Of a DNA stretch of 64,000 nt, positions 23,701 through 33,696 are shown one piece after another. Source of the stretch: Madurella fahalii (lineage: Eukaryota > Ascomycota > Sordariomycetes > Sordariales); NCBI GenBank assembly GCA_029876055.1, contig CM056880.1, positions 1,426,001 through 1,490,000 of the forward strand, in the 5' to 3' direction. A program made the translations under genes and the position numbers. A model generated the notes under the pieces. The model ran no database searches. It saw only the letters and a list, made by a program, of their open reading frames with translations, and was not told the origin of the DNA. How positions within the stretch are numbered: the first letter of the stretch is position 1; every line of letters begins with the position of its first letter.

Positions 23701-23765
23701 TGCATCTCCAGGTCGTCGGTGTCGGCAACCGGCACCGGCTTGGACTTCTTGCTAGCTTTCTCCAT
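20713..23765 (-). CDS. THS1: Threonyl-tRNA synthetase, cytosolic
   Basis: Class II synthetase charging tRNA-Thr. Fourteen exons: 23765-23390, 23329-23274, 23219-23204, 23147-22901, 22835-22816, 22753-22696, 22644-22253, 22200-22175, 22116-21990, 21935-21673, 21583-21572, 21520-21094, 21035-20976, 20912-20713; phases close to 759 aa. The start is the ATG at 23765 (MEKASKKSKP); upstream only a GTG is in frame. Order: TGS domain (ITMPDGTVKPGKAYETTPAEIAKGIS), editing/SAD region beginning WHSSAHILGEACERRFGC, then the catalytic core with motif 2 ([25 protein letters not shown]), the zinc-site region near LKPMNCPAH, motif 3 (RPVMIHRAMAGSIERF), and the anticodon-binding domain ending EKA. Residues about 556-604 are an Ala/Pro- and Lys-rich insert before motif 3. 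A TAG that seems to interrupt SSS-YFLGDAN sits at a splice donor (TCATA/gtatgg), so the gene is intact. Exons of 12, 16, 20 and 26 nt are present. Confidence 0.95.
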
Positions 23766-24185
23766 GTTTGTCGTGGAGAGAAATTCGTGAGTCACTTTGA
23801 GACGGGAAGAGTCTGGAGGGGTTATAGGGGAAAAATGCGCGGGGCACGTCTACCCCGCGATCGATAGGGGACCCCTGTCATTGATTCAGCGGCTGAAAGG
23901 GGCGGGCGGCCATCCAGATCAGTTCAGAAGCTCGGGCCACGCAGGCGTTATCGCCGCCCTGGAGCCGATTCATAACCACGCCTCGACCCGGGGCGCCAGC
24001 ATCTGGCATCGGGCCAATACTGCATCTTCCTGCCGATCATCGCTCATGCGAGCAGATTAATTATTCCCAGAGGCCGATATGACATGGCACTGTGTCACAT
24101 GTGACTTTAGTAGAGCGATTTGAGGGCACCCTGCCACGATCACCGACGACGAGAACGCTGTCCCAGCAATCAGCGCACTCGTGCG
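23766..24185. promoter_or_regulatory. Divergent promoter region, THS1 / FBXO21-like gene
   Basis: Only 420 bp separate the two start codons, so the genes share their upstream region. A perfect Gcn4/CPC1-type TGAGTCA lies at 23788-23794, 23 bp before the synthetase ATG and thus probably in its leader or core promoter. Confidence 0.6.
23788..23794. promoter_or_regulatory. Gcn4/CPC1-type TGAGTCA site at THS1
   Basis: Exact TGAGTCA heptamer. Many fungal aminoacyl-tRNA synthetase genes are known targets of Gcn4/CPC1 general amino-acid control, so the location makes sense, but the motif alone is weak evidence and lies unusually close to the ATG. Confidence 0.4.
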
Positions 24186-26294
24186 ATGCCGTCGCTCGAA
24201 GAATTCCCCGACGAAATCATCCGTCACATCCTGCTCTATCTGCCGCCCGAGGACAACCTCGAGAATTTCCAGCTGCTATCTCGCCGCCTTCATCATCTCG
24301 CCAACGAATCCCTCCTATGGCGATGGCATTGCCGACTCTCGTTTAAATACTGGCACCCCGACCACAGGCTCCAGGAGAAGCTTGCTGCACGCGCATCTTC
24401 GGTCGACTGGAAGGGACTATGGCTCACGAGGAAACGGAGCAACAGTAAGGTTGCGCGGCTGCTAGACGGGGTCCTCTCCACCAAGGTCGGCCAGCTGAGG
24501 AGGCTGCAGCAGATCTGCCAGATGGGATACGATGCCAAGGACTACCTGCTGGATCAATGCCATGTCGACGAGTCCGCAGAAGACGTCCTGGCTAGGAGGT
24601 AGGAGAAGCTGTTCCCGCCGTTGTCCGGCATCGTTTCATCAGGGAGGGCCATGCATTCAGGCAGTGCTTGGCATCTCCGTCCGTTGCAGCCGCTGTTCGG
24701 TAGCTAAACGCTGTTTCCAGGTATTATGCGTACTCGGCCCTGGACAGCATTCATAGGGGCGTAGCAGTGGACGTGTGGTGTCAGTACCAAGGGCAGGCGT
24801 TGAGTGCAAAGGACCTCGACACGGCACTCGGCGCCTTCGATATGTTTGTGCTTCATGATCAACACCAAGATCTAGATTATGTATGTTCTTTTTGGCTTGC
24901 GCGAAGGATTCCCGGGCACCTGGCTAATATCTGCCTAGATCGTGAGGACCTTTGATGACCTGGCCGAGCAATTTAAGCATGAGCACCCAACATTTGAAGA
25001 GATGTCCACCAGACAAAAAGCTCTGTCCTTGGTGCGCTGGCTGAGAGCAAACAATCTCACCGGCATGGATCACCCCGAGATCAACTACCGAAATTTGAGA
25101 AATTGCTTCATCGGCCACGCCCTCTCCGACGACCAGCACCCATCTCTCCCGATTATCTCGAGCGCCATCTTCACTTGCGTAGCGGAACGGCTGGACATGA
25201 CTGCCTTCTGCCTTGCGTTTCCGAGCCATGTCCACGTGGCGGTATACGCTCCGCCTGGAGAGGACCTCGATGGAAACCAAGCAGAGACCACAAATGACGA
25301 CGAAATAAGAATGTGCCTCGACCCGTACGGATCCGAAGAAGAAGTTACCCTTAGCGACTTGCGTGTGAGACTAGTCGAGTTCGGCTGGACCCAAGGAACC
25401 GAGGCCTTCCTTAGCCCCTCTCCCGTTCCGATTATTGTCCAGCGGACGGCGCAGAGTATCAAGGCGGCGCACACCACTGTACGTGACTTGACAGACAATG
25501 ACATCCTAGGATTCGAGATGAAGCGCCTACGGAGCGGCCACCCCGACCTCAACATGGACGCTGCCGTCTACGCTTCCATGTGGGCTGAACTCTTGATGAA
25601 GCAGACGTCTAGTTTCCACTGGGACTCAAATCTCGCCTCCTTCCTCCAAAAATTCGCCCTCTCCTGGAGCGAGGACGTTTGGATCGTCAAGAAGTACCTC
25701 GTACCCCTATACGAGAAGTTCATAGCGTCACAGCCCAACCCCAGGCCCCGCGGTGGCTGGCAGAACGTGCATGAGATCGTCGGCATGCTCGATAACCTCG
25801 ACAACCGGGTCCCGACGGTCAGCCGCCGGTACACTGAAGACATATACGCGCGAGTGCGGTACAAGATCGGCCAGGTTTTCCGTCACAGGCGCTACCGGTA
25901 CATCGGCGTCATCAACGGCTGGGCGGCGCTGGGGAGCGGGGGCCTGCCGATGCCGCACTATCTGGACACGCACGAGGCCGAGGAGGAAGGCGACGTCTTT
26001 GACCCAACCGAGTCGGTACACTCCACCTGGTTGGGGCCGCAGAGGACGTTTTATACCTGCCTGTGGGTCTCTCCCCTCCCATAGTCTTGTGTTTTACCAT
26101 TGTGAGCTGATGGATAGTGCAGCAAGTCAAACGTTGACCGTTTGCGAGTAGCCCAGGAAAATATCGTCATCATCACTGACCCCTGCCTGATCCCGGATGA
26201 TCTTTTTTTCGTGGCGGGAAAGTTTTTTAAGCGTTTTGATACGGAAACCTGCACGTTCGTCTCAAATATTAGGGAATACTATCCTGATGATTAA
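24186..26294 (+). CDS. F-box protein with SirB1/transglutaminase-like and YccV/HspQ-like domains (FBXO21-like)
   Basis: Putative substrate receptor of an SCF (Skp1-Cullin-F-box) ubiquitin ligase. Four exons: 24186-24598, 24721-24880, 24939-26062, 26123-26294, giving 622 aa. The F-box is at residues about 4-45 (LEEFPDEIIRHILLYLPPEDNLENFQLLSRR). Residues about 190-340 resemble the SirB1-type transglutaminase-like fold (RQKALSLVRWLRANNL, NYRNLRNCFIGHAL, FPSHVHVAV, CLDPYG). The C-terminal part from about 494 (YKIGQVFRHRRYRYIGVINGW) is a YccV/HspQ-like hemimethylated-DNA-binding-type domain, ending FVSNIREYYPDD. This three-domain order is that of vertebrate FBXO21. Shares a divergent promoter with THS1. 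Substrates are unknown, and whether the SirB1-like region is catalytic cannot be told. Confidence 0.88.
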
Positions 26295-27077
26295 TCTACT
26301 AAGAGCGGAGAGGTTGAGACTTGTATGGCCCGGTGCTTCTGTGAAGCCGCTGACGGCCATGGCCCTGAATTTTTAGAAGTATTAAACGCAGCGTAATTTG
26401 TCTTTGGATTATCTAGCATCATGACTATAAGCAGAGTTGCAGGTTAAAGGATTGGATAGAGGACAGCATACAGGTTCGCGTTCTCCCAGCAAAACTGCGG
26501 CACAGTAACTGGCCCGGTGTCATTAATCAATCCCCGAGAAGGCTACTAAGTACTAGCATTACCAAAGTTCTGCTCACCTACCAGACTGCCCAAGTAGAGA
26601 GCTAAGCAGGTAGGTAAGGTGGTAGTAAAAGTAACCGATTCAATATCACTCTTCTCCCCACCATCCCCTCCCCTATGTTCCCTCCGATATCTAGCCCCCT
26701 ATCCCATGTAATCAAAGACGTCGTTCCCTTGCCGCCCCCTCCCATCCAACTTTTCGTTGCCACATCGCCTCATCATCATCGGTTCAAAAACAAATCGCTA
26801 ACTAGGAACAGGGGTATCTCTGGAAGACGACAAGAATCGAAAACGCCGGTCCCATCTCATCCACACACGCCAGCCCGTGCCATGCCATGCCATGCACACC
26901 ACAGCCATTAAACCTTTCCACTTCCCAATAGGCGGGTTGAAGTGCGCCCCTCCCTCGCCCTCTCCCGATTTCCAACGGTCTGAGAAGAGGGCAGCAGCTC
27001 CAAGTCGTCGGCGTTCTCGCCCATCTCGACTGGAAGCATGTCCGTTTGAACGAACTGGAGCTGTGTTATCCGTCCTT
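26295..27077. other. Convergent 3' intergenic region
   Basis: About 780 bp between the 3' ends of the F-box gene (+) and the YTP1-like gene (-). No convincing gene, repeat or RNA was seen. Confidence 0.6.
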
Positions 27078-29124
27078 TCAGCGAAGGCGGGCACGTGCTT
27101 CGCGGCGCGCAGCCCAGCCCTTGAGGGCAACGAGCAGGATTACCCACGCCATCAGCACGCCGACCATGCCCATAGTGACCGTGTACATGAACATGGCATC
27201 GAGCTGGTAATGGATCATACCGCTGATGGTATCGCTCGACTATTGTTGTTTTGCGATGTTAGTCTCCAAACCCTCGGAAATACCAGGCGGGGAACCGTGG
27301 TGGGAATGATGGACTTACGCTAGCCATGAAAATGATCCCGCCCGAGATGAGCCCAAACGCGGTCAGCAGCTCGGTCGGCGGCCTCGAAGGGTACACCGAC
27401 TTGGGCGGCCGCAGCCAGGTGAGCACGTAGGTGAGGCCCCGGGTGAAGGACGCGCCGGTCAGCAAGTTGCCCCACTGCTTGTGCACCATGCTCGATACCA
27501 TGCTCTCCTGTGTGTGCGAGCTCATCATGATGCCCAGAAGCAGGATCACCAGCGCAGGAATGGGGTTCATGGAAAAGGAGTAAGTCTCGGGTTCGCGGAG
27601 CTCGTCGCGCGCCTCTTCGTCCCGGTAGGCGTTGTGCTCCGGGCCTGGCCGCGCGGCGTCGGTCACGGTGTAGTTGAGGAGATCGCGGATGCGCGTCGAC
27701 TCAACGAGCATGCCGCACAGGCCGCCGCCGATGAAGAGGACCGTGATGGAGACATGCTCCAGGTCCGTGGCGCTCCACTCGCTTCCCCAGTTGCCGAGAT
27801 GCTCCAGGAAGATGTTGGTTGAGCCGTAGAAGAAGATAAGGGCGCTTTCAACGAACTCGGCGGATGGACGCCATTTCTGGCCGATCCTCTTGGGGCGGAT
27901 GTTCCAGGCCTGGTATAGTGGTTAGTTTCGTAATGCTCTTCGATGTGACAGTCAGGGGTGAAACCAACCCATCCGAGCTCGCCAAAGCTGCCCGCCCAAC
28001 GGCCGAGGGTGAAGATGCCTAGCCAGAAGAAAATGCCGCCCTTGATCCAATGCGCCAGGCCGCTGAAGATTCCGTCACCCTCCTATTGCTAAGAGTTAGT
28101 GCTGCTGGTTCTGACTTTTTGAGATTCTTCCACCCCCAACTCCTAGTTGATACTCACAAAGAACCGACCGTAAGCGATGATACCCGTGCACAGGGCGATG
28201 AAGCCGAGGATTAAAATTGTCCGATCTACAAAGTTGTAGGCAAAGAGGAGGACCTTCCAGAACCGGTCTGAAATCTTGCTCGCCACATTTGCCACGACCG
28301 AATGGGCCTTGGTCGACTTAGCGAACATGGGCACATGCGCCTCCACGTCGTCGTCGACATCAGCATTGTCGATATGATATTCCTTATGCAGGATCGTCGG
28401 GGATTCGGCGCCGGACGACAGCGAGTGGCTGCGGAGCGACTCGGTCCTCGGCTCGGTGCCCTGACCGCTGTCGTTGGAAAACCGGCCGTACGGCCCGGGA
28501 AAGCGGGCCTCGTGTTCGGCAATGGCCTCGGTTGACACCGGGATGAAGCCTTGGCGCTCCTCGGCGCGACTATCAGACTTTCCACGCTTCATCATGCCTG
28601 CGACGCGCGCGAGAAGCCCAATCACTACCTGGGCACTCACGACCGAAGTCACGATCCACCCGAGCTTGTGGTGCGCATTGTTGGGGTACAGGTCCGGGGT
28701 GCTTGCGTTGTAGATGACGCCCAAGAGCATACCACCCGCGTTGAGCGCAAGAAAGCCGAATTGCAGCAAGCAGCGTGTATCGCGAGCGGGCGAGCGACAG
28801 CATCACAGCTAAATGGCACCGTCAGCTTATCAACACGCCCTGACGGCACTTTGCCGGAGCGCTTCTCGAGGAGGCCTTACCAACAGGCAGAACAAACACC
28901 CAGCCAAGCACCATCAGGCCGATATGGCCATAGATGGCTGCCCTATGGTCAGGCAGGGCAAAGTACGTGGGCGGATACTGGTCCTCTGGCAACGGCTTGT
29001 CGGCGTCGCTCATCTCCATGGCCCCATGGCCAAGTTCGTCGCCATGTGCAAGGGCGGCCGGGACGAAGCCCAGAACCGCAGCGCTCGCAACGACTGGCAA
29101 AAGCGAAGCTGCGAGCGTCTTCAT
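27078..29124 (-). CDS. YTP1-like integral membrane protein (DUF2427/Ytp1), frame-broken
   Basis: Polytopic membrane protein of unknown biochemical role, related to yeast Ytp1. Five exons: 29124-28881, 28808-28158, 28082-27969, 27909-27319, 27239-27078. The N-terminal 26 residues are a signal peptide (MKTLAASLLPVVASAAVLGF...ALAHG). Exon 1 ends in an HIGLMVLGWVFVLPVG helix; exon 2 starts in frame with AVMLSLARSRYTLL, but the family continuation QFGFLALNAGGMLLGVIYN is in the next frame, so one extra base is present near 28761-28775. All exons sum to 3n+1; removing one base gives 586 aa. An acidic, Ser-rich loop (about 160-260) separates the N-terminal DUF2427 part from the C-terminal Ytp1 block (SMNPIPALVILLLGIMMSSH, RPPTELLTAFGLISGG). 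Sequencing error or a real null allele cannot be separated here. Confidence 0.82.
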
Positions 29125-31568
29125 GGGTCAAATTTGGTAGCCCGCCGGGTCAGCCGGTCTCTTCACTCGTCCCAAGTTTCCTGGAGGTATGTGCGTGGTT
29201 ACGCCAGCGCTAAGAAGGGCGGGTTCGAACTGATCACTTTGAGCCCTGTGATAATGATGTCCGTCTAGGCAATGATTGGCTCGGTCGGGGTCTTAAGCGT
29301 GTTGGCCAAGGTAGCTGCCGCGCATTGGAGAGGCGTCAGTCTGTTCGGTCCGTGTGTTAAGCCGTCGTCCGAATGCTTGGTTAGGTTGGGATATCGGACG
29401 AAGCTTCTTGCGCAGCCCGGCAACAGAACAAAGAATCAAGGGAAGAGCTGAGGACTGTCTTTCCGGACGCGGGCAGCAACGACGGAGAGACGGGAACGGC
29501 AAGCTTTAAAAGCTGTCATGATTTCGAAGCCGAACACCGAGAGCTTCTGTTCCAATTCCGGAGAGCTTCTGATTGGTAATTCGCAGCCAAGAGTCTAAGG
29601 GTCCGGACAAGAGTCAGACCACCGACCACCGACCACCCGCCCCGCCCTGTCGATGCTTCAGTTGTTGCGCATGGCAGATCCGGGGCATCCGAAGCTCTCT
29701 CGACGCCGTCGAGGTATCGAGCAGGGTGCACAGTGTCTTACACACCGTGTGGGGTCGGGTGATAACTCCGATCGCTGATCGCAAATGCCAATCCCGTCAG
29801 TGTTGGTCCCCCATCGTTCCATTCCAACCGTCGCCGTTGCGGGCACACACCACATTCACGCCAAAAGTGTTTCATCTAACCAATGGGAGGCGCCCCGAGT
29901 AACCCATGATTGAGTCAGCCTCGAGAAAAATCTATCCGCGACTGCTTGCCGCTCGCTGTCCGGAATACGCCCGTGCCCGATGACGGGGTTGAGGCCGTTT
30001 GGAAAGAAACGCTACGCTAACACGCCATTCGCGGGCTGATGGACTGCGCCCCACTTAACCTGTCGCCAGACTTTGCTATCGTGGAGTGGGCTCGCCATCA
30101 ATGTCGCCGGTTCGGACCTAGCAAGACTCTCTGTGCACTAGATTTTGCGGGCTCTATCTCCGATATCTCTGCGTTATCATGTATACGTAGCAACGAAGAT
30201 ATGATGATCGTCCCTACAGACAAACATCCACAGGTACGTTCATACTTGTAGGATGGTACTGTACCTGCTCTGCGCCGCGAGACGGCCTGCGATATGGAAG
30301 CTGAGAGAACCTCTATGAAACTCTGAGGAAAGCTTTCGAGCCCCACTCCATTGACAGTCTCGATGCGCAAAGGCCAGTCCCGCGCCCAACCCGATACCAC
30401 CCTACCACACAGTACCGAGTCTCGGCAGCAGAAATCCTGCAGCGATGTTTTCCCCTAGCCTCTCCCGTGACTGCTCTGTCGAGGATCGTGGCTAGGCGCC
30501 AACGGGCTCGGGGTGCCAACAAGAACCCGAGACGGCCAGTCATTTGCACGTGGCAGAGCCGTGGTTTACAGCTTTGCTGATTCGGTTAGCTGCCAGGGGC
30601 TGATTTCCTCTTCGGCGAGGAACGTAGACATCGGCCTCAACACACTCGCATCTCCCGCTTGGCGTAACGCAATCGATTTGTAAGATACAGTGTTACAAGG
30701 CTGTATGGCGATGGTCCATCCTTCCTGTGGTGTACGTGTAGTGTAAACACTGAGAGTGATGGGACCCCACCTCTACGATGAGTCCCGCGCCGGACCCCTG
30801 CCAGCCGTGCAACCCTCCATGCCAATGTCGCGCTTGTGCCCGTTCCGCCCGGTCGCAGCCCGCCCGAACGCCGGCATTTGTGGAGCTGGGAAGGATTCGA
30901 TTTTGAGGGCTGGGTTTGTGCACAGCCGGTAGGGATGCCTAATTGCACGACAACATTGATTTCGAATTATTAAGTCGTGCCACTGTATTGCAAGGGGGAT
31001 GAGGACGAGGCCAGGGCCCTAACGTAAGCCTCTTGCTCTTCAAGGTGTTCCGGATCCATCGGATAGATACGCCATTGAAGAGCGACAGATGTGCGTGTGG
31101 AGTCCTCTTGTGGTTCGCGCATCGGTCACGTTGGCCAGTTCAAGCGCCCCAAAAAGAAGTGCCTGATATTACGGAAGCCTTGCCGCCCCGCAGATTTCCA
31201 TACTGTACACAGTTACAAGCCAGAAAATCTCCCAAGACCATGCCCAACCAAATCCCTCGGTTTTGCGAACTCAGTTCATCTTTTCGCAACTCGTGACGCG
31301 GAGGGGACCTGACGGTCTCCTGCGCCGAGAGCCTCATCCGGCGCCCGAATTTCTGTCGTATTGTACAGTGCATGGATACATACCTGGCGGCTTTGTGACG
31401 CGTAGTTCGAGACACCTTGGAGCTGACGTCACGACGGACGTGGTAGGGCTGAAAGCCGCACAACGCAAGCCACCGTCATTTGATCCCAGCTGGCTGGGAC
31501 GGGGACTTTCCCCGCGGCCGTCCCTTATGGTAGAGCAAAGCAAAATGATAGGCATCTCACCAGGCTCT
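29125..31568. other. Gene-free 2.4-kb interval
   Basis: Promoter side of the YTP1-like gene at the low end and 3' flank of the metallo-beta-lactamase gene at the high end. Only short, unrecognisable open frames are present. A TGAGTCA heptamer occurs near 29911 without an obvious target start nearby. Confidence 0.55.
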
Positions 31569-32504
31569 TCAAAGGGCAGATCGGGCTGATGACACCAGCC
31601 TCCATCTCCCACCATCCTCTGAGACAGTGGCCCTGCCCTCCCTCTCGAGCTTTTGAAGAATCTGTTTAACGCCCGCCGCCGCGGCAGGGTGCAGACTCTC
31701 CGGAACATCACGGTAGATGGATTTGACGAGCTCCATCACCGTCCATGCATTACCATTTCCGTCACCATCGCCATTCCCATTACTACCGCTCCCTCCGCTT
31801 CCTCCTCCTCCTCCTACCCCCTCTACCGCCGCCTCCGCAGTCTCCTTTTCCGAACTAAGCATCTGCATAACTTGCTCCTCCCTCTGCTGCCGATGCCGGA
31901 TGTACTCGGCGATCTTGGCGGGCCCGTCCGGCACGACAGCGCCGTGGCCCGGGTACGCCCGGCCCCGGAACAGCTTCCGCATCCGCTCTAGGCTGCCCAT
32001 GTAAGCCGCCAGGTCCTCGAACACGGCCGTCCCGTGGCCCAGCACGTTGTCCCCCGTAAACATGGCGTCCTCCTCGGCGAAGAGCAGGACCATGTGGTCG
32101 GCCGTGTGGCCCGGGGTGTGCACGGCCGTGAGGGACGCGCCGTCGACGTGGAAGGTTTGGCCGTCCGAGAGGTCGAGCTGGCCGGCGTCCGGGGCGTGCT
32201 TGTAGACCTTGGTGGAGGGCCAGGCGGCGGTGAGGTCGCGGATGCCGCCCGTGTGGTCGCCGTGCCAGTGGGTGATGATGGCGGCGGTTATGGATGCTTC
32301 TTCATCGGCCAGGGTGCGTTTGAGAGCGGCGATCCAGGAGGGCTTGCCTTCGCCCGTGTCAATGAGCAGCCTCTTTGGGCCGGTGCCGACGAGGTAGGTG
32401 TTTGTGCCCTGGAGGGTGAATTTGCCGGGGTTGCCCCCGAGGATGCGGATGCACGCCGGGCTGAGGCGCTCAACCTCAGCGAGGTGAGTGAGCTGGGTTG
32501 CCAT
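31569..32504 (-). CDS. Metallo-beta-lactamase fold hydrolase, LACTB2-like
   Basis: Single-exon gene of 311 aa from the ATG at 32504 (MATQLTHLAEVERLS); a second in-frame ATG at 32552 would add 16 residues of low-complexity leader. The zinc-binding HxHxDH motif is intact in ITHWHGDHTGG, with further metal ligands in HTPGHTADH, the Asp of MFTGDNVLGHG and the late His in YPGHGAVV. The start of the fold (RILGGNPGKFTLQGTNTYLVGTG) and the C-terminal winged-helix-like tail (PAAAAGVKQILQKLEREGR) match LACTB2-type endoribonucleases. Fungal polyketide-cluster thioesterases share this subfamily, but no polyketide synthase is nearby, so a housekeeping role is favoured. A Gly/Ser/Asn-rich linker of about 30 residues interrupts the C-terminal part. 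Confidence 0.9.
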   Translation of the reverse strand: MATQLTHLAEVERLSPACIRILGGNPGKFTLQGTNTYLVGTGPKRLLIDTGEGKPSWIAALKRTLADEEASITAAIITHWHGDHTGGIRDLTAAWPSTKVYKHAPDAGQLDLSDGQTFHVDGASLTAVHTPGHTADHMVLLFAEEDAMFTGDNVLGHGTAVFEDLAAYMGSLERMRKLFRGRAYPGHGAVVPDGPAKIAEYIRHRQQREEQVMQMLSSEKETAEAAVEGVGGGGGSGGSGSNGNGDGDGNGNAWTVMELVKSIYRDVPESLHPAAAAGVKQILQKLEREGRATVSEDGGRWRLVSSARSAL

Positions 32505-33696
32505 TTTGAGAGGCTGCAAGAGCGGGCCGGGGGACGGGCGTAGAGCCAGCATGCGCGTGCCGGCTCTCTGGTGTATTAAGGTCTAGGCCTGCGGCTGGCG
32601 AAGAGGGTTGGCGCGGGGTCGAGTCCGGAACACTGCGGGGTAGCATCGGTCCGGCACTAGCATTTGTAAGTGGGAGAAGCCGGGCCGGCATGTGCTCTGA
32701 GCGAGAATATCGGGTAGTCGGTAGATCTCGGTCTTTTACCTCGGCATGTTTCAATTGTTTTATAGGGGAACGAGTAGCTACCGACCATCGAGACCTATGA
32801 TATCATTGGACGCCTAAGTTAAGGTAACTTGCATCCGATGCGTAAGGTGCTGTTATCCATGCCAAAGCGATCAACCGCAAAAGAAACAAATACAGTCTCT
32901 GGGAACGAGCTGCTTGGACGTGTACTTGTGGTCAGGTAAAGCGGGATTTGGGTTATTCTCAAAGACAAAGGTTGTCTGAGGTGCTCGCAATAAGAACAAA
33001 AAGCAATGCGAAATTCCCGGGTACTCTGCAGCACTTCGAGGCGCCTGAATGGAAGGGGCTCAAACCCCAAATGCCGAGGCTGATGCCTGTCCAGCGCTCC
33101 AGCTTCCCGTGTCGCCATGGCATTTTAGCGCCCGGAGCTGAATCACTCCAACGCCTATCGATAAGCCTCGCGGTAAGGATCCGATAAGCAATTTCCAGCC
33201 AGCCATCACGGCTGGACACCTTTTGGCGACGCAAGAGACGCCGAATCGACAGGAACAGGGTGCAGCAGCGTATTAGCTTTCGCAACAGACCAGAGAGGTA
33301 TTAACCAATACGTTGCTACATCCATGATCGCCCCGATGTTCCCAGAATTCCAAAGCTAACAGGTCTACCCCTTCGATGCAGCTAAGCATTGCGCCCGTTG
33401 TCCCAAGCGCCGCCACCACTACTCCGAAACAACACGACCGTTTCTCCCGGCGACCATCTACAACGCTATCCCCGTCCAAACTACTGTGGACTGTAAGCTA
33501 TCCCCGCCCTCGGATCGCATCGAAGCCGTAGAAGGAGCGCGTTTGTGTCTCTACTGCCAACTTAGCTTCAACCACCAAGCGATTGGCCGCGATCGGAAAC
33601 GCTGGCGTCGCATTTGCGCCCATCGCCCCTCGAAGCGGAACGAGACGGGACTTGGTTCTTCATTAGTACCTTAGCCTCGGCGCGACATTCCATAAG
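32505..33696. other. Divergent intergenic region, LACTB2-like / UBP8
   Basis: About 1.2 kb with the promoters of both flanking genes. Short open frames on either strand are not protein-like. No other element seen. Confidence 0.6.

Noticed and set aside
23766..23795. Upstream extension of threonyl-tRNA synthetase (THEFLSTTN)
   Set aside because: The only in-frame start at 23795 is GTG; the first ATG is at 23765 and gives the expected N-terminus.
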